Assembly: GCA_038373885.1 (NCBI GenBank)
Contig: JAWZYV010012525.1
Span: forward strand, 1-64,000
Length of the DNA: 64,000 nucleotides
Source of the DNA: Cheiracanthium punctorium
Lineage: Eukaryota > Arthropoda > Arachnida > Araneae > Cheiracanthiidae
Direction: 5' to 3'
Position 1 is the stretch's first letter; every line of letters begins with the position of its first letter. Of this stretch, positions 11,647 to 23,560 are shown piece by piece. Under the pieces are notes generated by a model that saw only the letters and a list, made by a program, of their open reading frames with translations, was not told where the DNA came from and ran no database searches. The position numbers were made by a program, and so were the translations under genes.

Positions 11647-14296
11647 CATTGATACTATGAATCCATGGGGGCATGTTTTAAAGTGAAATAATACAATGAT
11701 GTATTGCAAGTTTGATCAGTTGATTCTGAATGAGCAGAGGACATGGTTGTACTTGCAATAATAAAACTGATTCAATATTTCAAAATATGATGCAGAGGTA
11801 AAAATTAAAATGCATTTTTTTTAAACCAAACCAGTGTAAGGATTTAACAAGGAGCAAAAACCAGGGATAAGAATGCACAAAGTTGAAAAAAAGAGGAAAA
11901 GTGTGTGAGTTCAATTTTAACTATTGACAAAGTTTGACGTGTGCCGCACAATTTTTGCTATTGCATTTCAAACACTAAACAAATCAACTGTTATTGTGGA
12001 AAAATAATACTTATATAAATATCTAATAATTCTTTTTAGATAGAGAACACCAAATAAATAAAATTAAAAACAATAGGCTATCATTATCTAAAAAGAGGAT
12101 TTTTAAGCAATTTCACAAAATCCAAGGTGAAGACAAAATCATAAATTTCATACCTAAATTTCAGGTTATTGTTTTAGTGTAGAAAAAATAAAATAAATAA
12201 ATAAAAAATTAATTTGGGGATATAATCTTAATTTTTATTCGAGAAACCTGATCAGAAATACATTGAAAATTATATCTAATACTTAGTATCAAAAATAAGC
12301 ATTTACAGGGTTAGGTTAAAAAAAGAGGGGAGGTCCTTGTTTAATTGGAAAATGAATGATCTTTATGCATTCTCTGAAACTTTTTCCAGGTAAAAGTTCG
12401 TAGTCTTTCTGGTGTTGCAGTAACTTGATACAAAAAGGTGAAAACAAACCAGAACAAATGAGTCAATTTGATTAGCTGCAAATTGTCAAAAAATGAATTA
12501 GGAACACAACTCATTATTTTTTAATACTTAATTTTTTATTTTTTGTTTGAAAAACAAACTGTACATGAGAATAAAATGAAATATAGATGCAGCAATTTAT
12601 CCATTTTTTGAAATGCAGTGGGAAAAGATAGATCAATAAATATACTGTGCGGAAAATGTGTTGTTTAGCTGAATTAACAAAATGTTTTATTTAAATTTTA
12701 AAAATTAATTTTAAAAATGCATTATTTTACTAAAAGAAAAAAATCCTTTCTTCATTTAGCCATGTAAAATCAGTCTAATGCAAATCTATATACCTTTTAA
12801 ATCACAGTGTGATATTTTCTAAGTTTTGAATTCAAACTTCTGATGCATTTAAAATCCAAGAAATTTATAAAAGCAAATCAAAATAGGCTGTTGAGTACTT
12901 AGTAACTGCATTAGAGATGTGAATAAAGAAATACTTAAAAGAAAATGCTCATTCACCAAAAGATGCAAAAAATTCAACTTGAAATTTTTGGTAGCTATGA
13001 AACACAGAGATTGTACAATCACGTTTAAAAAAAAAAAAAGCAGAAAGTAACTAAAACGTGAAATTCTACAAATCCACAGAAAATTCTCATCTCTGAGTTC
13101 CTTAATGCTTATGTAAAGAGTGTGCTAACAAGAAATCATACACAAAAGAATTCAATTTAAATAATGACACACATAATACAGTGTGTCCCAAAATGGTGGT
13201 AATGGGCCATAATTCTTCATCTCTTCAAGATAAGTGGGTAATGTGAGTTTAAAAAAATGTTCAAATTCAAAATAAGGTCGGAAAAAAATTGCTACGTAAA
13301 AATTCCTCTTGTCAATTTTCAAAAAGTTACACTTTTTTAATCTGTATATGATCCGCATACAAAAAAATTCTTAGTTAGTAAAATGTGCCGCAGACACTCA
13401 TGAGGTGGCACACAAAATTTGAGAATTATATCCTTAAAAGTGTCAGAGATATGAAGCAGTGTCGGCTCGTGGGATACAGCAAGTACAGTCGGGCTGCACT
13501 TGAAATTATCAACACATACTTAAAACTTTAGTACATAAAATAATTTATTCTACTAATTTTCTTAAATTCAAATTAGAATTATGGAATTTCTATGATAAAT
13601 TTTTAAAAAATCTAAAACAAAAAACAATGTGTTGTAGTAAGTAGTAACTGCCGGATCGCTCATTCAGAAAAAAAGCCCTTTAATCTTCCCGCAATTCAAA
13701 TGTGAGTCTTGGTACAGCCGAGGCCTCCCAGAGAGGAGAAAGAATCTTTCTCCTCTCTCGGAGGCCTCGGTACAGCCCTCATAGCCGATCAAGAAATTGG
13801 CAGCACCGTTGCCATGACAACGAGTTTGTAAGCAGTCTCTCCGGCATAGGGAGTTAGTTGCTAAGTACAGCTGATGAAAGATTTTCAAACGACGGCTGCA
13901 GTGAATTCGACTAACTGATTGGCTCGAGAAGTGAGGGAGGGGTACGGAGAATCAGGGATGTTAACTCCAACACTCGATTTGGGAGCACCCCGGGAGCAGA
14001 AAAAATTTCATTTGGGAGCAGAAAAATTCTATTTGGGAGCAGAAAAATTCCATTTGGGAGCACCTCGGGAGCACAAAAAAATAGTTTCCGAGAGGAAAAC
14101 TAAGATTCGAGATCAGAATTAACATGATTTTGGAGCATAAAATTGAAGATTAAGGAACACAATAAATGCATACAAGAAAAGCAAAGTTTGCGAGCTAAAA
14201 GCAAAACACTATTTGAAAGCACTTTAGGCACATGTGGAAAAAAAAAAGGGTGTATACAGGCTATGCTATCAGCAACTTGGTATAAACAATACATAT

Positions 14297-14398
14297 CAGG
14301 AGTCAGCAACCTTTCTGTGGTTAAGTCATTTTTTTCCTACTCAAGAACCATGAGTATGATTTGTATGCGGCTTGCGAGCCACAGGTTGCCAATCCCTG
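14297..14398. mobile_element. 102-bp hAT-like MITE inside element C
   Basis: The ends CAGGAGTCAGCAACCT and AGGTTGCCAATCCCTG are inverted with 13 of 16 positions matching. The form CAG...CAACCT is typical of hAT MITEs. No target duplication is seen. The same unit is in the second copy of element C at 35693-35794, so it was present before C was duplicated. Confidence 0.65.
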
Positions 14399-15310
14399 TC
14401 CCTTTTTTTTTTCTTTTTCAGAATTATTTAGGGAATCTTCCTCTCGAAAAAGAGAGCACAAATAAAATAAAAACTAAATTTTAAAACAAAAGCTTCTATC
14501 TCATTCTTTGGTTCTATTACAAATCACAAGTAGTACTAAATGGAGATTTTTGAAAACCTAAACATTATACCTCTTATACAACAACACGTAATTGGTAAGC
14601 AGTATCGAAAACAAAATAAATTTGATGGTTAGAATAATTAAATGCGTGTACTTTTAATAGCATATGCTTTTGTATCAGTAATTTAACCTCATCTAATATT
14701 TACATATTCATCTATAATACTTGAACACAATATACAAAGCAAATGTAAACAAAAAATATTTAATGACTGTTGAGAGAAATTAAGAATTATGGGAAGTTAA
14801 AAATTAAGATTATGAGAAATTAATAATGAGATTACAAATTAAGTATCATAAGTTATCTAGTTTTCTATTTATTCTTTTTTTTCTTTTTATTAATTTCTTC
14901 TTGAGCTTTTTCATTTTCTTCTAATAGTTTTAATGGTATTGCAAGTCTATCCTTCCCTTCCGTTAATAGAATCTGTCCACTTTCTATAACAGCCAGTGGC
15001 GGCTCGTGACCTGCTTCAGTGGTGGGGCCCGAAAAAAATAGTGCCAGTTCAAATCGGGAAAATACATATACATAGAGCTGTGGCGGATCGTTACTCATTT
15101 CAGAGGAGGGGCTTTTTTTTTTTTAAGCTCGAAAAGGTAAAACATATGAATCGCTTTTGTAAACAGTGTGAATACATAAAAACTTTTCGAATAACAAGTT
15201 ATGAAAGGCGTATTGATTTCTCCTTTAAGTTTTCATTTAAAGACAGCAGATTTATTTTGCACCAAAAAAACATTTTCCTCCATTTTTCTTTCTCAAAAAG
15301 GTACAACATC

Positions 15311-15343
<33 letters not shown>

Positions 15344-15449
15344 AATGCATGTGTACATGTTGAAAAACGAATTGGTCCATAATGTTTCATCTCCAAATAG
15401 CAAATCGTGCCCCCTCATAAACAAAAAACGGTGCCCGTTGTGATGATTA

Positions 15450-16861
15450 CCGTAATTTATGGAAGAAACGCCGCACCCACTAAAATGAGCTTAGTTAGCT
15501 AGAAAATCGTCAAAAACGCCGCAGCCACGGTCGTTGGTGTGTGTGTGTGGGGGGGGGGGGGATCGTGGTCAGAAGTCAATGCCAGATAAAATTCAATGTT
15601 TTCTAAAATAATTTCTTAATTAACAAAAAATAAATAAATAAAAAATATGTTGCATTACTTATTAGACCTAATTTATTAAAAAAGCTATTAAGTTGATCGG
15701 ATATATTTTGGGAGAAATTGGATAAACGGTAAAAAAATCTCCTTTTTTCTCCCCCTTCGCATAGAATGTTTTAAAGTATTTGCCACTATTTTACGAAGCT
15801 TACGATTTCTATTTTCAAATAATCAGATATCAATGTTTATATTCACAAAGGCAAATTTATAGAAATAAAAAAATAACTTCTAAAAACCTTCTTGCATCCG
15901 CACAAAGTTCGGATAGACTACCAGGCGCCATTAAAATGAAAACAGCAATCGATGTGTGAGAAGAGTCTCCAGTTAAAAGTAAACATTCCCCCCCCCGCGG
16001 ATGGCCAGCTGTTGATTACGTAATGAGCTTGCTTCAACAAATTGTTGCTTTAAACTAAATGTTGTGCAACAACTCTTGATGGTATTTATTTATTATTTTT
16101 TATATTTATAACATTGGGATTTATTTTAAAAGCACTCAGCATTTCTTGAGCATACCAATTAGTTGGCAGTGTTTATTCCATAGAGTGCACAGGGTGCAAA
16201 GCCGCACGGCGAAAAAAAAAAAACTTTCAGATTAACTTTATTTTTTTGGGGGGGGGGGGGGGGGAAGGGTTAAACTCGCACCGTGCGCAACATTGACTAA
16301 TTTTGGCTGAAATTCAGTATTTTAAGAACAATAGAGGTTCATGTGAAAAACGGGTGCATTTAATAGAGGGTAGTGCACTTTTGCGGTATTTTACAGAACT
16401 TTAACCCTTCAAAATATATATTCAAAACTTCATTAAAATTTAATTATAGTTCTAAAATGTAGATGTAAAAGATTTACTTCTATTTTTTTTTTCTTTTTAC
16501 TTAATTGAGGAGACATCGGTTGTATGTATGAAGCCATCCACTTCAGAGCACGGGACATGGACCCATCTTGGGGTGTTCTGACTTTCTCCAAAACTGGATC
16601 AAAGATCAAACCTCTTTTCTATGGGGGTAGGTTCGCATTCTGATTCGCTAAGCTGTGATCTGTGCACGCTAAAGAGTACGTGTCGGTGGTGGCACCATCT
16701 TTTGAGAAAATTATCACGAAACGAATTTTTCGATTTTTCGTTGAAGATCGGCAAAAAAAATTAAAAATATTGTAGACGCCGCACCCGGTAGAAACGCCGC
16801 ACTTACTATTTTTTAACTTTTAAACTCATAAACGCCGCGGCGTTTCTTCCATAAATTACGG
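15450..16861. mobile_element. TA-flanked element with perfect 25-bp inverted repeats, copy 1
   Basis: The first 25 bp (start CCGTAATTTATGGAAG, end ACGCCGC) are mirrored exactly by the last 25 bp. TA sits on both sides, as in Tc1/mariner-type insertion. The interior is 1.4 kb with GT and G-run microsatellites and no convincing coding frame. A further copy lies at 36837-38257, and a diverged end fragment at about 31462-31548. Confidence 0.88.
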
Positions 16862-18351
16862 TACTTGTTTGCCTATCTGGCCGGCCCTGATTGAGGTGAC
16901 TAACAAAGCCCGACTGGTCCGATCCGCGGCGGGTAGAATGGCTTCGGAATGCAGCTTTCGTACGCAGTTTGAATCTTGCTTTACTACTAACTAGCTTTCC
17001 ATACACGCTTTAAAAGATAAATGAGCGTGGCAAAAATTTAACAAAGAGTCAAAATGACGTATTCGGCGCAGACCGGCGCAAAAATCGGCTAAAAGCGCAG
17101 TTCGGCGCAATATTTGTGTTTCGGCACACCCTGAAAGAGTCAAAATGACGTATTCGGCGCAGACCGGCGCAAAAATCAGCTAAAAGCGCAGACCGGCGCA
17201 AAAATCGGCTAAAAGCGCAGTTCGGCGCAAGAATTTGTGTTTCGGCGCAGCTCGGCGCAGAATTAACATCCCTGGAGAATATATGTTCGGAAAACTCTCG
17301 ACTTTATATTGCTGAATTTATCAATAAGGTAAGCATGAATAGACGCTTATGAATGGACAATTACCCATCAAAGCAGTATTGTTTTTAAGTAAGCAAGAAC
17401 TGGCATTTAGAGGACATGGCGAGCGAGAAAATTCTTTAAACATGGGAAATTTTAACGAGCTTTTAAAATTATTGATATCTGAATTAAAACAACGCCTTTC
17501 TATGAGGACATCACAGACCGATTTGCAAGTTTAAAAGAAAGGAGGATTGATTTGACTTATAAAAAATAAGTAAGGTTTTTTTTTTTTTTTTTTTTTTCTT
17601 CTCAAGTTATCGTTACAAAAGAAAATTCTCAGGAAAATTCGAATCAGACACGTATTAATGCAATTTTGAAGATAAGAGCGGCTGGTTGAAATTTTTGTAA
17701 ATTTTATGAAAGTAAAATAGGATCTTTTGCATTTTTTATGTAATTTCTTTTTCCTCGGGGAGGGCTTAATCTGCCAGTTTTCGAATTCAGTAAAAGATTT
17801 TCCATTCCTGTGGGGAGGAAGGGGGGGGGGAGCTCATATGCTTCCGGCTGCACTAACAATTTTGACCACGGGCCGCCACTGATATGAAGATAAATATAAC
17901 GAAGACTTAAACCACTTTTCAATGCCTCTTGATGGGGAAAAAAATCATGTTGAACAATCGCACTTCAGGAGTCATACAGAAATTACAATAGAAAATCTTT
18001 TTTTCCAATCTAGCAATAAATGCTTATATGCAAAATTATGCATAGTTCCCAAGCATCTTTATTCAGAGATATCTCTGAGACACTGTATGATGAAAGGCTG
18101 AAATTTGGTATATCACCATATTAGTATATGGGGCACATTTTGCTAACTGGGAATTTTTTTGTACAGAGGTCGTATGCAAATTTTAAAAGTGTAACTTTTT
18201 GTAAATGAACAAGAGGAATTTTTTCTAAATGGAGTTTTATTCCTGACTTCATTTTGAATATTTTTTTCAATTTACACTCTAATAGATAAAGAATTACAGC
18301 CCATTACCACCTTTTTTGGAATGCCCTGTAAATACATATATGGCACTACTA

Positions 18352-19055
18352 CAGTAGAAGACCCAAAATCCGCACAGCTTGGTTCCAGACCTTGTGCAGA
18401 TTTTAGAATTTTGCGGATTTTGGGTCATAATAGGAAATTTATTCTATTTCCACCTCCCTCAGAAAATAATAGAAAAAAAAATACAATAGAGATCAAGGGA
18501 AACAAATCATGTTACTTATAATTAGAATCATGATATAAAAATACAGAGGATTAATGCAATATACAAAATTATGAGATTATAGTACAACTTATTTAAACAT
18601 GTATATTCAACAGTTTAGGACTTTGGGATGTTCTAATTATAGTGTTATTTTTTTTTCCCCTCATTATTTCCTGTTTTTTCCCCATTATTTCCTTAACACA
18701 GCTTTGTTGCTCTACAAGTCTGAGATATTTCTTTCTCGCAGCCTAACCTTCATTAAATGTTAATTTATCAACTTTTTCATCACCCTCACTTGTTACTGTG
18801 TCAGAGTCTGCATCATGTGATCAATCATAATTCAGTGTCAATTATGTCACTGTCAGTCATTTGAAAGTTATAAATGTTAAGATTAGAGCTCACAGACTCC
18901 TAAAAAATTTTTTTCAAGTGGGAATAGCTTATTTAGTTTTACTTTGCGGTTATACTGTAAGTTTCTGAACTTGCAGCTGGCAGGGCAGATTTCATTGTTT
19001 ACATTGAACAGACAGTGTGGATTTTAGAGCCTTGCGGATTTTGGGTCTTCTACTG
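18352..19055. mobile_element. pogo/Tigger-like non-autonomous element
   Basis: The ends are perfect 23-bp inverted repeats starting CAGTAGAAGACCC and running into AAAATCCGCA, each flanked by TA (18350-18351 and 19056-19057). A CAG start with TA duplication fits the pogo/Tigger group. The element is 704 bp, AT-rich and without a transposase. Related single ends appear at 22307 (plus) and near 27116. Confidence 0.85.
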
Positions 19056-20721
19056 TATAACAGTATTTATATGTCATATAATAAGTCAAAACCATGATCA
19101 AAATGAATTGACATATCACTAAGTTGAACTAGAACTAGTTGAAGAAGTACTATAATTTGATAATTTAAACTTTTTTTTTAATGGGCAGACACTTGTTTAT
19201 CAAGCATTTGCCATTACTAAGGCCAAAAATTACTGGCCATTTTTATCATGGGAGCACCCAGTGAGTGGCCAGTATTACTATCTATGAAAGGGTGGACAAG
19301 TTAACATCCATGCCCAAGCTGGGATTCTAATCCGGACTCAAGACGTGGGGGTTGGATTCGAAAATAAATGTAGCCTTAATTTAAGCTTCTTTAGTATTTG
19401 CCATTGGTACTATAGCAATAATAAACAGATTTAAAAAATTTTAAAAACAAATAAATAAACAATAGCATGGTTTAGAAATTCAGTACACACATGCTATTGT
19501 ATATGCCAACCAAAAAGGCAGAAAAAAATTCGGGAAGGGTCCGAAAGTTGAAAAAAAAAAAAACAGAATTTCTCAAGAAGACTTTATTATTGACATCCAT
19601 TAAACAAAGAAACAAATTTGGGAGGGGTCCCAGGCCCCTTTATGGCCCACCTTCCTGGTATATACATACACTAGTTGAATTACCCATTTTTCGAATGGAA
19701 TGGAGATTATTAAAGTAAAAAATACAAATGGAAAATAAATAAATAAATTTTAATATTTTTATCTGTTTGCCTAAAAAAGAATTTTTTTTTTTTTTTAATC
19801 TCGCAAATGATTTATATCTTCCTATCTGGATCCATGTTTCATGTTTGAACAACCTGGATAGTAGTGCAATTTTTTCTTTTTTGTCAAAGATTGTAAGCAC
19901 TTAACCAGGCCTAGATAAGATGTAAAACTGTCTGTGAATTCGAATAATTTCTTAACAATTTTCGGAAAAAAAGGGGAGGCTGTGTGTCAAGTCTTATGTT
20001 ACTGCCAATAGCTAAACACATTATTTTAATAAGGCATACTATTCTTAGTTCTCAAGTTCATGTTAGTACTGCTCAAGTTCATATTAGTATTGATTATTTC
20101 AATAATAATAAATACGATTTATATACTTTTTCATTGTGATACTATATTACTTTATTTTCATTGATTTATTCACATGATTTTTTTTAAATTTAACAATAAA
20201 GAAAAATATATATATATATATAAGAGCTGTACGCAAAGACTGAAAATTTTCTGCGAACAGTGTTCCCATATTAGAATTTTCAGCACTGAAATTAATTGTA
20301 TTATGTTAAATGCATTTTACTTTATATAGTTCTTATACATTTAATCCAGGTGTGGTTATATGGCATATTGTTGACAAGTCATGTACATGTGCATCCTCTC
20401 AAAAAATATTTCAGCATGAGTCAAATTCCTTTGTCAATTTAATTTTTAAAATATTGTTCTCTGTAAAAGCGAATCATAAGATATATGTAATATATTGTCC
20501 TATTAGTCAATAACAATAATAAACCTTTCAATCCCTAAGAAATAAATATGTACAAGTGAGTCCGAAAAGCAATAGATGGTACCGCAAGTCCCACTGTTGC
20601 TAAAAGTCAACATATAAAAAACTACTGCATAGTTAGCCGAAACACGTAGAGGGTTTTTTGGCTGGCAGACACATGAGACAAAAATTTACAATCTCCTTTG
20701 AGAGGATTTAGCCATTGTGGC

Positions 20722-20775
20722 CATTCATACAAAATAAAACATAAGTCAACATCTTTTTTTCCTTAAATCATTTTA
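20722..20775 (+). repeat. 54-bp exact direct repeat, copy 1 (flanks FAM234 exon 2)
   Basis: The segment starts ATTCATACAAAATAAAAC and ends AAATCATTTTAA. It recurs base for base at 21662-21715, so the pair brackets the exon at 21283-21534. Confidence 0.95.
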
Positions 20776-21282
20776 ACCTCAAAATAACTAAAACTCTATT
20801 GCCTGATCCGACCCACTTCTTTTTCTTCATGTAAATTAATCCTGTAAATAATAAGTAAGTTAAGTTTGCTTAAAAATTGCTTCCTCTTTCTTTTAAACTT
20901 TCATGAACCCAAAATCCCCTAGGCCTAACAGCCTTATCCTTCCAATGAGTCAATTTAATAATCTGTAGGATGATAGTTATTCATACAGATCGATAGAATC
21001 CTACATATATAATAACTTTTAATATTTTTTTTCTAATTTTGTGTTAATCCAAAAAATAGTGAAAAAACTAAAATAAGAAACTTGGCTATTACTTTTTCGA
21101 GTGGGTAGTAGGTAAGAATCATGTTTTAGCAATCTGGCTCTTAAATAATTTTAAATAAATTTTGCAAAATTTTATTCCCTGGTTAACAGTTTGACATAGT
21201 AATACTGGCAGGAACCAATAACACTCACAAAGAAGTTCCGTTATGATAATCTACTGTAAAATAAAATAGAAAAGCATTCCAC

Positions 21283-21534
21283 CTTTTTTCAGATCCACTG
21301 CAGTCAAGAGACCATTATTTCCAACAACAATGCACTCAGGATAACCATCTAAATTAACGTCAATTGCATTGCATATACTTGATGTTGGAGTAGAATGCAA
21401 AGAAAGCCTCCAGCGCTCCTTCCCTGTATGCCCTTCAATGGCTAACAACCCTGATTCATTACTCACATAGCCAAGAAGTAAAATGTGCTTTCCCAAAATT
21501 TCAAATGGGACAAAATTTAATGGAGAAATAAAAC
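21283..21534 (-). CDS. FAM234-like (ITFG3-like) protein, second coding exon
   Basis: This exon continues from exon 1 at the same phase (one base, then two). The acceptor TTCTTTTTCAG ends at 21535 and the donor GTGGAATGC begins at 21282, which is weaker than a consensus donor. The 83 full codons include HTGKERW and DVNLDGYPECIVVG, which look like successive beta-propeller blades with an FG-GAP-like D-x-N-x-D-G loop. The predicted location is extracellular. The exon has 54-bp exact repeats on either side. Confidence 0.85.
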
Positions 21535-21629
21535 CTGAAAAAGAACATATAACATGCATAGATTTGCTGATTAACTAATTTATAGATATATGCACTGTAC
21601 ACAAGTTTAAAGCAAAAACTGTCATTTCT

Positions 21630-22078
21630 AGGGAATGCAATCCTGATATCGTGGGAAGACTATTCATACAAAATAAAACATAAGTCAACATCTTTTTTTC
21701 CTTAAATCATTTTAAACCATTTCCTTAAATCATGACTATAATTTTTATGTTTATGTGAGGTATTGTATTAATTATCAAATAAGATAAAGTATTAAACATG
21801 ATAGTGCTTACAATCTTACTTATTCATAATTTTCTCTTTTAAAATTAATTTTTATTTGAATGAAATGTCAATCCAGTGGGATCAGCAAATCTCAATCCCG
21901 AAATCCCACGAAACAAAAAACAGTACGGGATTGCATTCCCTAGGTATTGGAAGACATACATCTATTGCATTTAATTCTATACATGGAAAATATTTTATTT
22001 GGGAGGAAATAGTAGTGGACACAATAATAGACGCAATCCCGTTAAAAAAAAAAAAAAGTGCAGGATTACATTCTCTAA
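21630..22078. mobile_element. Inverted-repeat element with TAGGGAATGCAATCC ends
   Basis: TAGGGAATGCAATCC at 21630 is mirrored exactly by GGATTGCATTCCCTA ending near 21945, and less well by GGATTACATTCTCTA ending at 22078. The octamer before the left end (GTCATTTC) and the one after the distal right end (ATAATTTC) match at 6 of 8 positions. Either one element carries a duplicated end or two relatives overlap. There is no coding content. Confidence 0.55.
21662..21715 (+). repeat. 54-bp exact direct repeat, copy 2
   Basis: This is identical to 20722-20775 and lies 940 bp downstream. It falls in intron 1, just inside the left part of the TAGGGAATGC element. Confidence 0.95.
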
Positions 22079-22245
22079 TAATTTCCAAACCTAAAGCAGA
22101 AAACGTTTAAGGCTTGAACCGAAAAGGACATCTCACTCTTTTCAGTGAATAAAGTTAACCAAAAGACTATGAAAAGAACACATTTAAAGAAGACTTCTAA
22201 GACAGAATAATATACCAGGTGATTCAAAATGGATATTAAAGTGAT

Positions 22246-22319
22246 CAGTGGCGGATCCAGCGAGTGGGCAACAGGGGCAGTCCCCCCCCCCCTATATATA
22301 TATATACAGTAGAGAGCCA
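22246..22319 (+). mobile_element. Two truncated MITE ends side by side
   Basis: CAGTGGCGGATCCAG at 22246 is the left terminus of the hAT-like MITE family seen complete at 54334-54583; no right end follows. CAGTAGAGAGCC at 22307 is a left terminus of the pogo-like family at 18352. A possible right partner for the latter is near 27116, but that would make a 4.8-kb element with unrelated contents, so the pairing is uncertain. Confidence 0.5.
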
Positions 22320-23484
22320 GAAATCCACACAGCTTGGGACCAAGGCTTGCGCGGATTTTAGGATTTTGCAGATTTCAGGCCATAAAAGATAAATCCTATT
22401 ACATTTCTTCAGACTTAAGAAAAGGAGAATACAATTACAATGAAATAAAAACACAGTCAAAACTATTTCATTTATATTTTCAATTTAAATACAAAAGCAT
22501 AGGAGAAAAAAGAAATTACATGAAGACTAGCAAAGCAAATGGTTTCAAAATTTCCTTTCTCTAATTTTGAAAACATGTTCTATGGTGATTTGTTTTAAAA
22601 TATTTTTTTTTCTACTTTGTTTCTTTCTTTCTTTTATTTATTTAATTTTGCAAATTGTATAACTGTTTAAATATGCAGTTTAAACAATAACAGTTTAAAC
22701 TGCATATTTTCATCAGAATATTTAAACAGAATTATGATTAATTTTTGTTTTGTTATAGAACTTAGCTGTTGTAAAAATTTAGGGTAGCAGATTTTAATAA
22801 GAGATTTATTTGATCACCTTGTCAAGAATCATCAATAAAAGTTTAACCTAATTAAGAAACACTTAATAAAGTTAAGTTGTTCTAAAAACATAAATTTTCA
22901 TTTTTTTTTTTTTTTTTTTTTTCAGTTTTTAAGTTTGTTCACCTATAAAAATAATTCATTCAGTTTTTCATCATTCACTTGTCTTTGTAAGAATTAATTC
23001 AATGGTACAAACAATTAAAATATTATAGTTAATACATGAAAATATTAATAACTCTTCTGTTCAAAATAACCATATAATGGTATAATTATCTATTCCAGTT
23101 ATTCAATATTTATTCCACTACAAATTCCAGTTCTTTATTATTTTTTTTTAAATGGACAAGAATAGCTAAAATTTTTTTCAGGATTATCATTCAGCCATAA
23201 TAAGTATTCTGTTGATATAAACAATCAGCTGGTCACTATTTAAGTGGCAATATTGAAATAGCCGGAAAGGAGATAAGAACATCAACTCTATCTTTCTCTG
23301 CCTTTTCCTTCCTGTCTAGCCCAGAAAAAAAACTACAAAGAAAGGGAAAAATTTTAGAAAATTTTAAAAGGTATAATGTATGTTAGCACAGTGATATCAA
23401 ATAATCATGTTTTCATATTAAATGAAGTCGGAGGTCTCCTAATGTGGAATTAATGATAAAAATTACATATTAGGTATATAAGTA

Positions 23485-23560
23485 CAATATAGGACCGATT
23501 ATCCGGAATTCCGAAATCTGGAAGGACCCAAAAGCCGGAATGGAAGGTCTTTCAAAAATT
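23485..23560 (+). mobile_element. Left end of a pogo/Tigger-like element (AGGACCGATTATCC)
   Basis: TA-C-A-ATATAGGACCGATTATCC begins at 23485 and is mirrored by GGATAATCGGTCCTATACTG-TA ending at 30974. The mirrored match is long and nearly exact. Whether the two ends belong to one 7.5-kb element or to two relics cannot be settled here; no transposase is recognisable between them. Confidence 0.5.

Larger units (their letters stand above)
13953..17274. mobile_element. hAT-like element C, copy 1, inserted in copy A
   Basis: Terminal inverted repeats are CAGGGATGTTAA and TTAACATCCCTG. GGAGAAT occurs immediately outside the left end and overlaps the right terminus, consistent with a 7-8 bp target duplication. 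Copy B preserves the empty site. The left subterminal region has repeats of GGGAGCAGAAAAATT, and the right has an array of CGGCGCA motifs with a ~91-bp period near 17045-17260. Such arrays resemble transposase-binding regions of hAT elements. No transposase is encoded. Nested inside are a small inverted-repeat MITE and a TA-flanked element. Confidence 0.92.
13457..17881. mobile_element. hAT-type element, copy A, interrupted by a second element
   Basis: The ends CAGTGTCGGCTCGTGG and CCACGGGCCGCCACTG are imperfect inverted repeats. An exact 8-bp target duplication, ATATGAAG, sits at 13449-13456 and 17882-17889. Copy B on the minus strand (28671-29735) lacks the 3.3-kb insert at 13953-17274, so the original element was about 1.1 kb. 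A 60-codon frame near 17349 recurs with many substitutions in copy B (minus, 29044-29229), but it has no recognised domain. This copy alone carries a near-perfect palindrome at about 13721-13775. Confidence 0.93.
13179..18328. mobile_element. Long-inverted-repeat Tc1/mariner-type element, split by later insertions
   Basis: The left arm (13179-13456) and right arm (17890-18328) are inverted relatives over more than 200 bp. The left end is CAGTGTGTCCCAAAATGG. The right end, read on the minus strand, begins CAGGGCATTCCAAAA, and both continue with GGTGGTAATGGG. TA dinucleotides flank both ends (13177-13178 and 18329-18330), as in Tc1/mariner insertions. No transposase frame is visible in the arms. 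A hAT-type element has inserted between the arms and accounts for most of the length. Confidence 0.85.
11407..21282 (-). other. FAM234-like gene intron 2
   Basis: The interval between the acceptor of exon 3 and the donor of exon 2 is 9.9 kb. It is occupied by the 97-bp Penelope-derived element, a four-level transposon nest and a pogo-like MITE. About 1.5 kb at 11647-13178 and 2.2 kb at 19056-21282 show no recognisable feature beyond AT-rich sequence, A/T runs and a (TA)n tract near 20207-20222. Confidence 0.75.

Noticed and set aside
14143..14484. Plus-strand 113-codon frame shared by both copies of element C
   Set aside because: It is conserved because the element was duplicated; part of it translates the nested MITE and no transposase motif is present.
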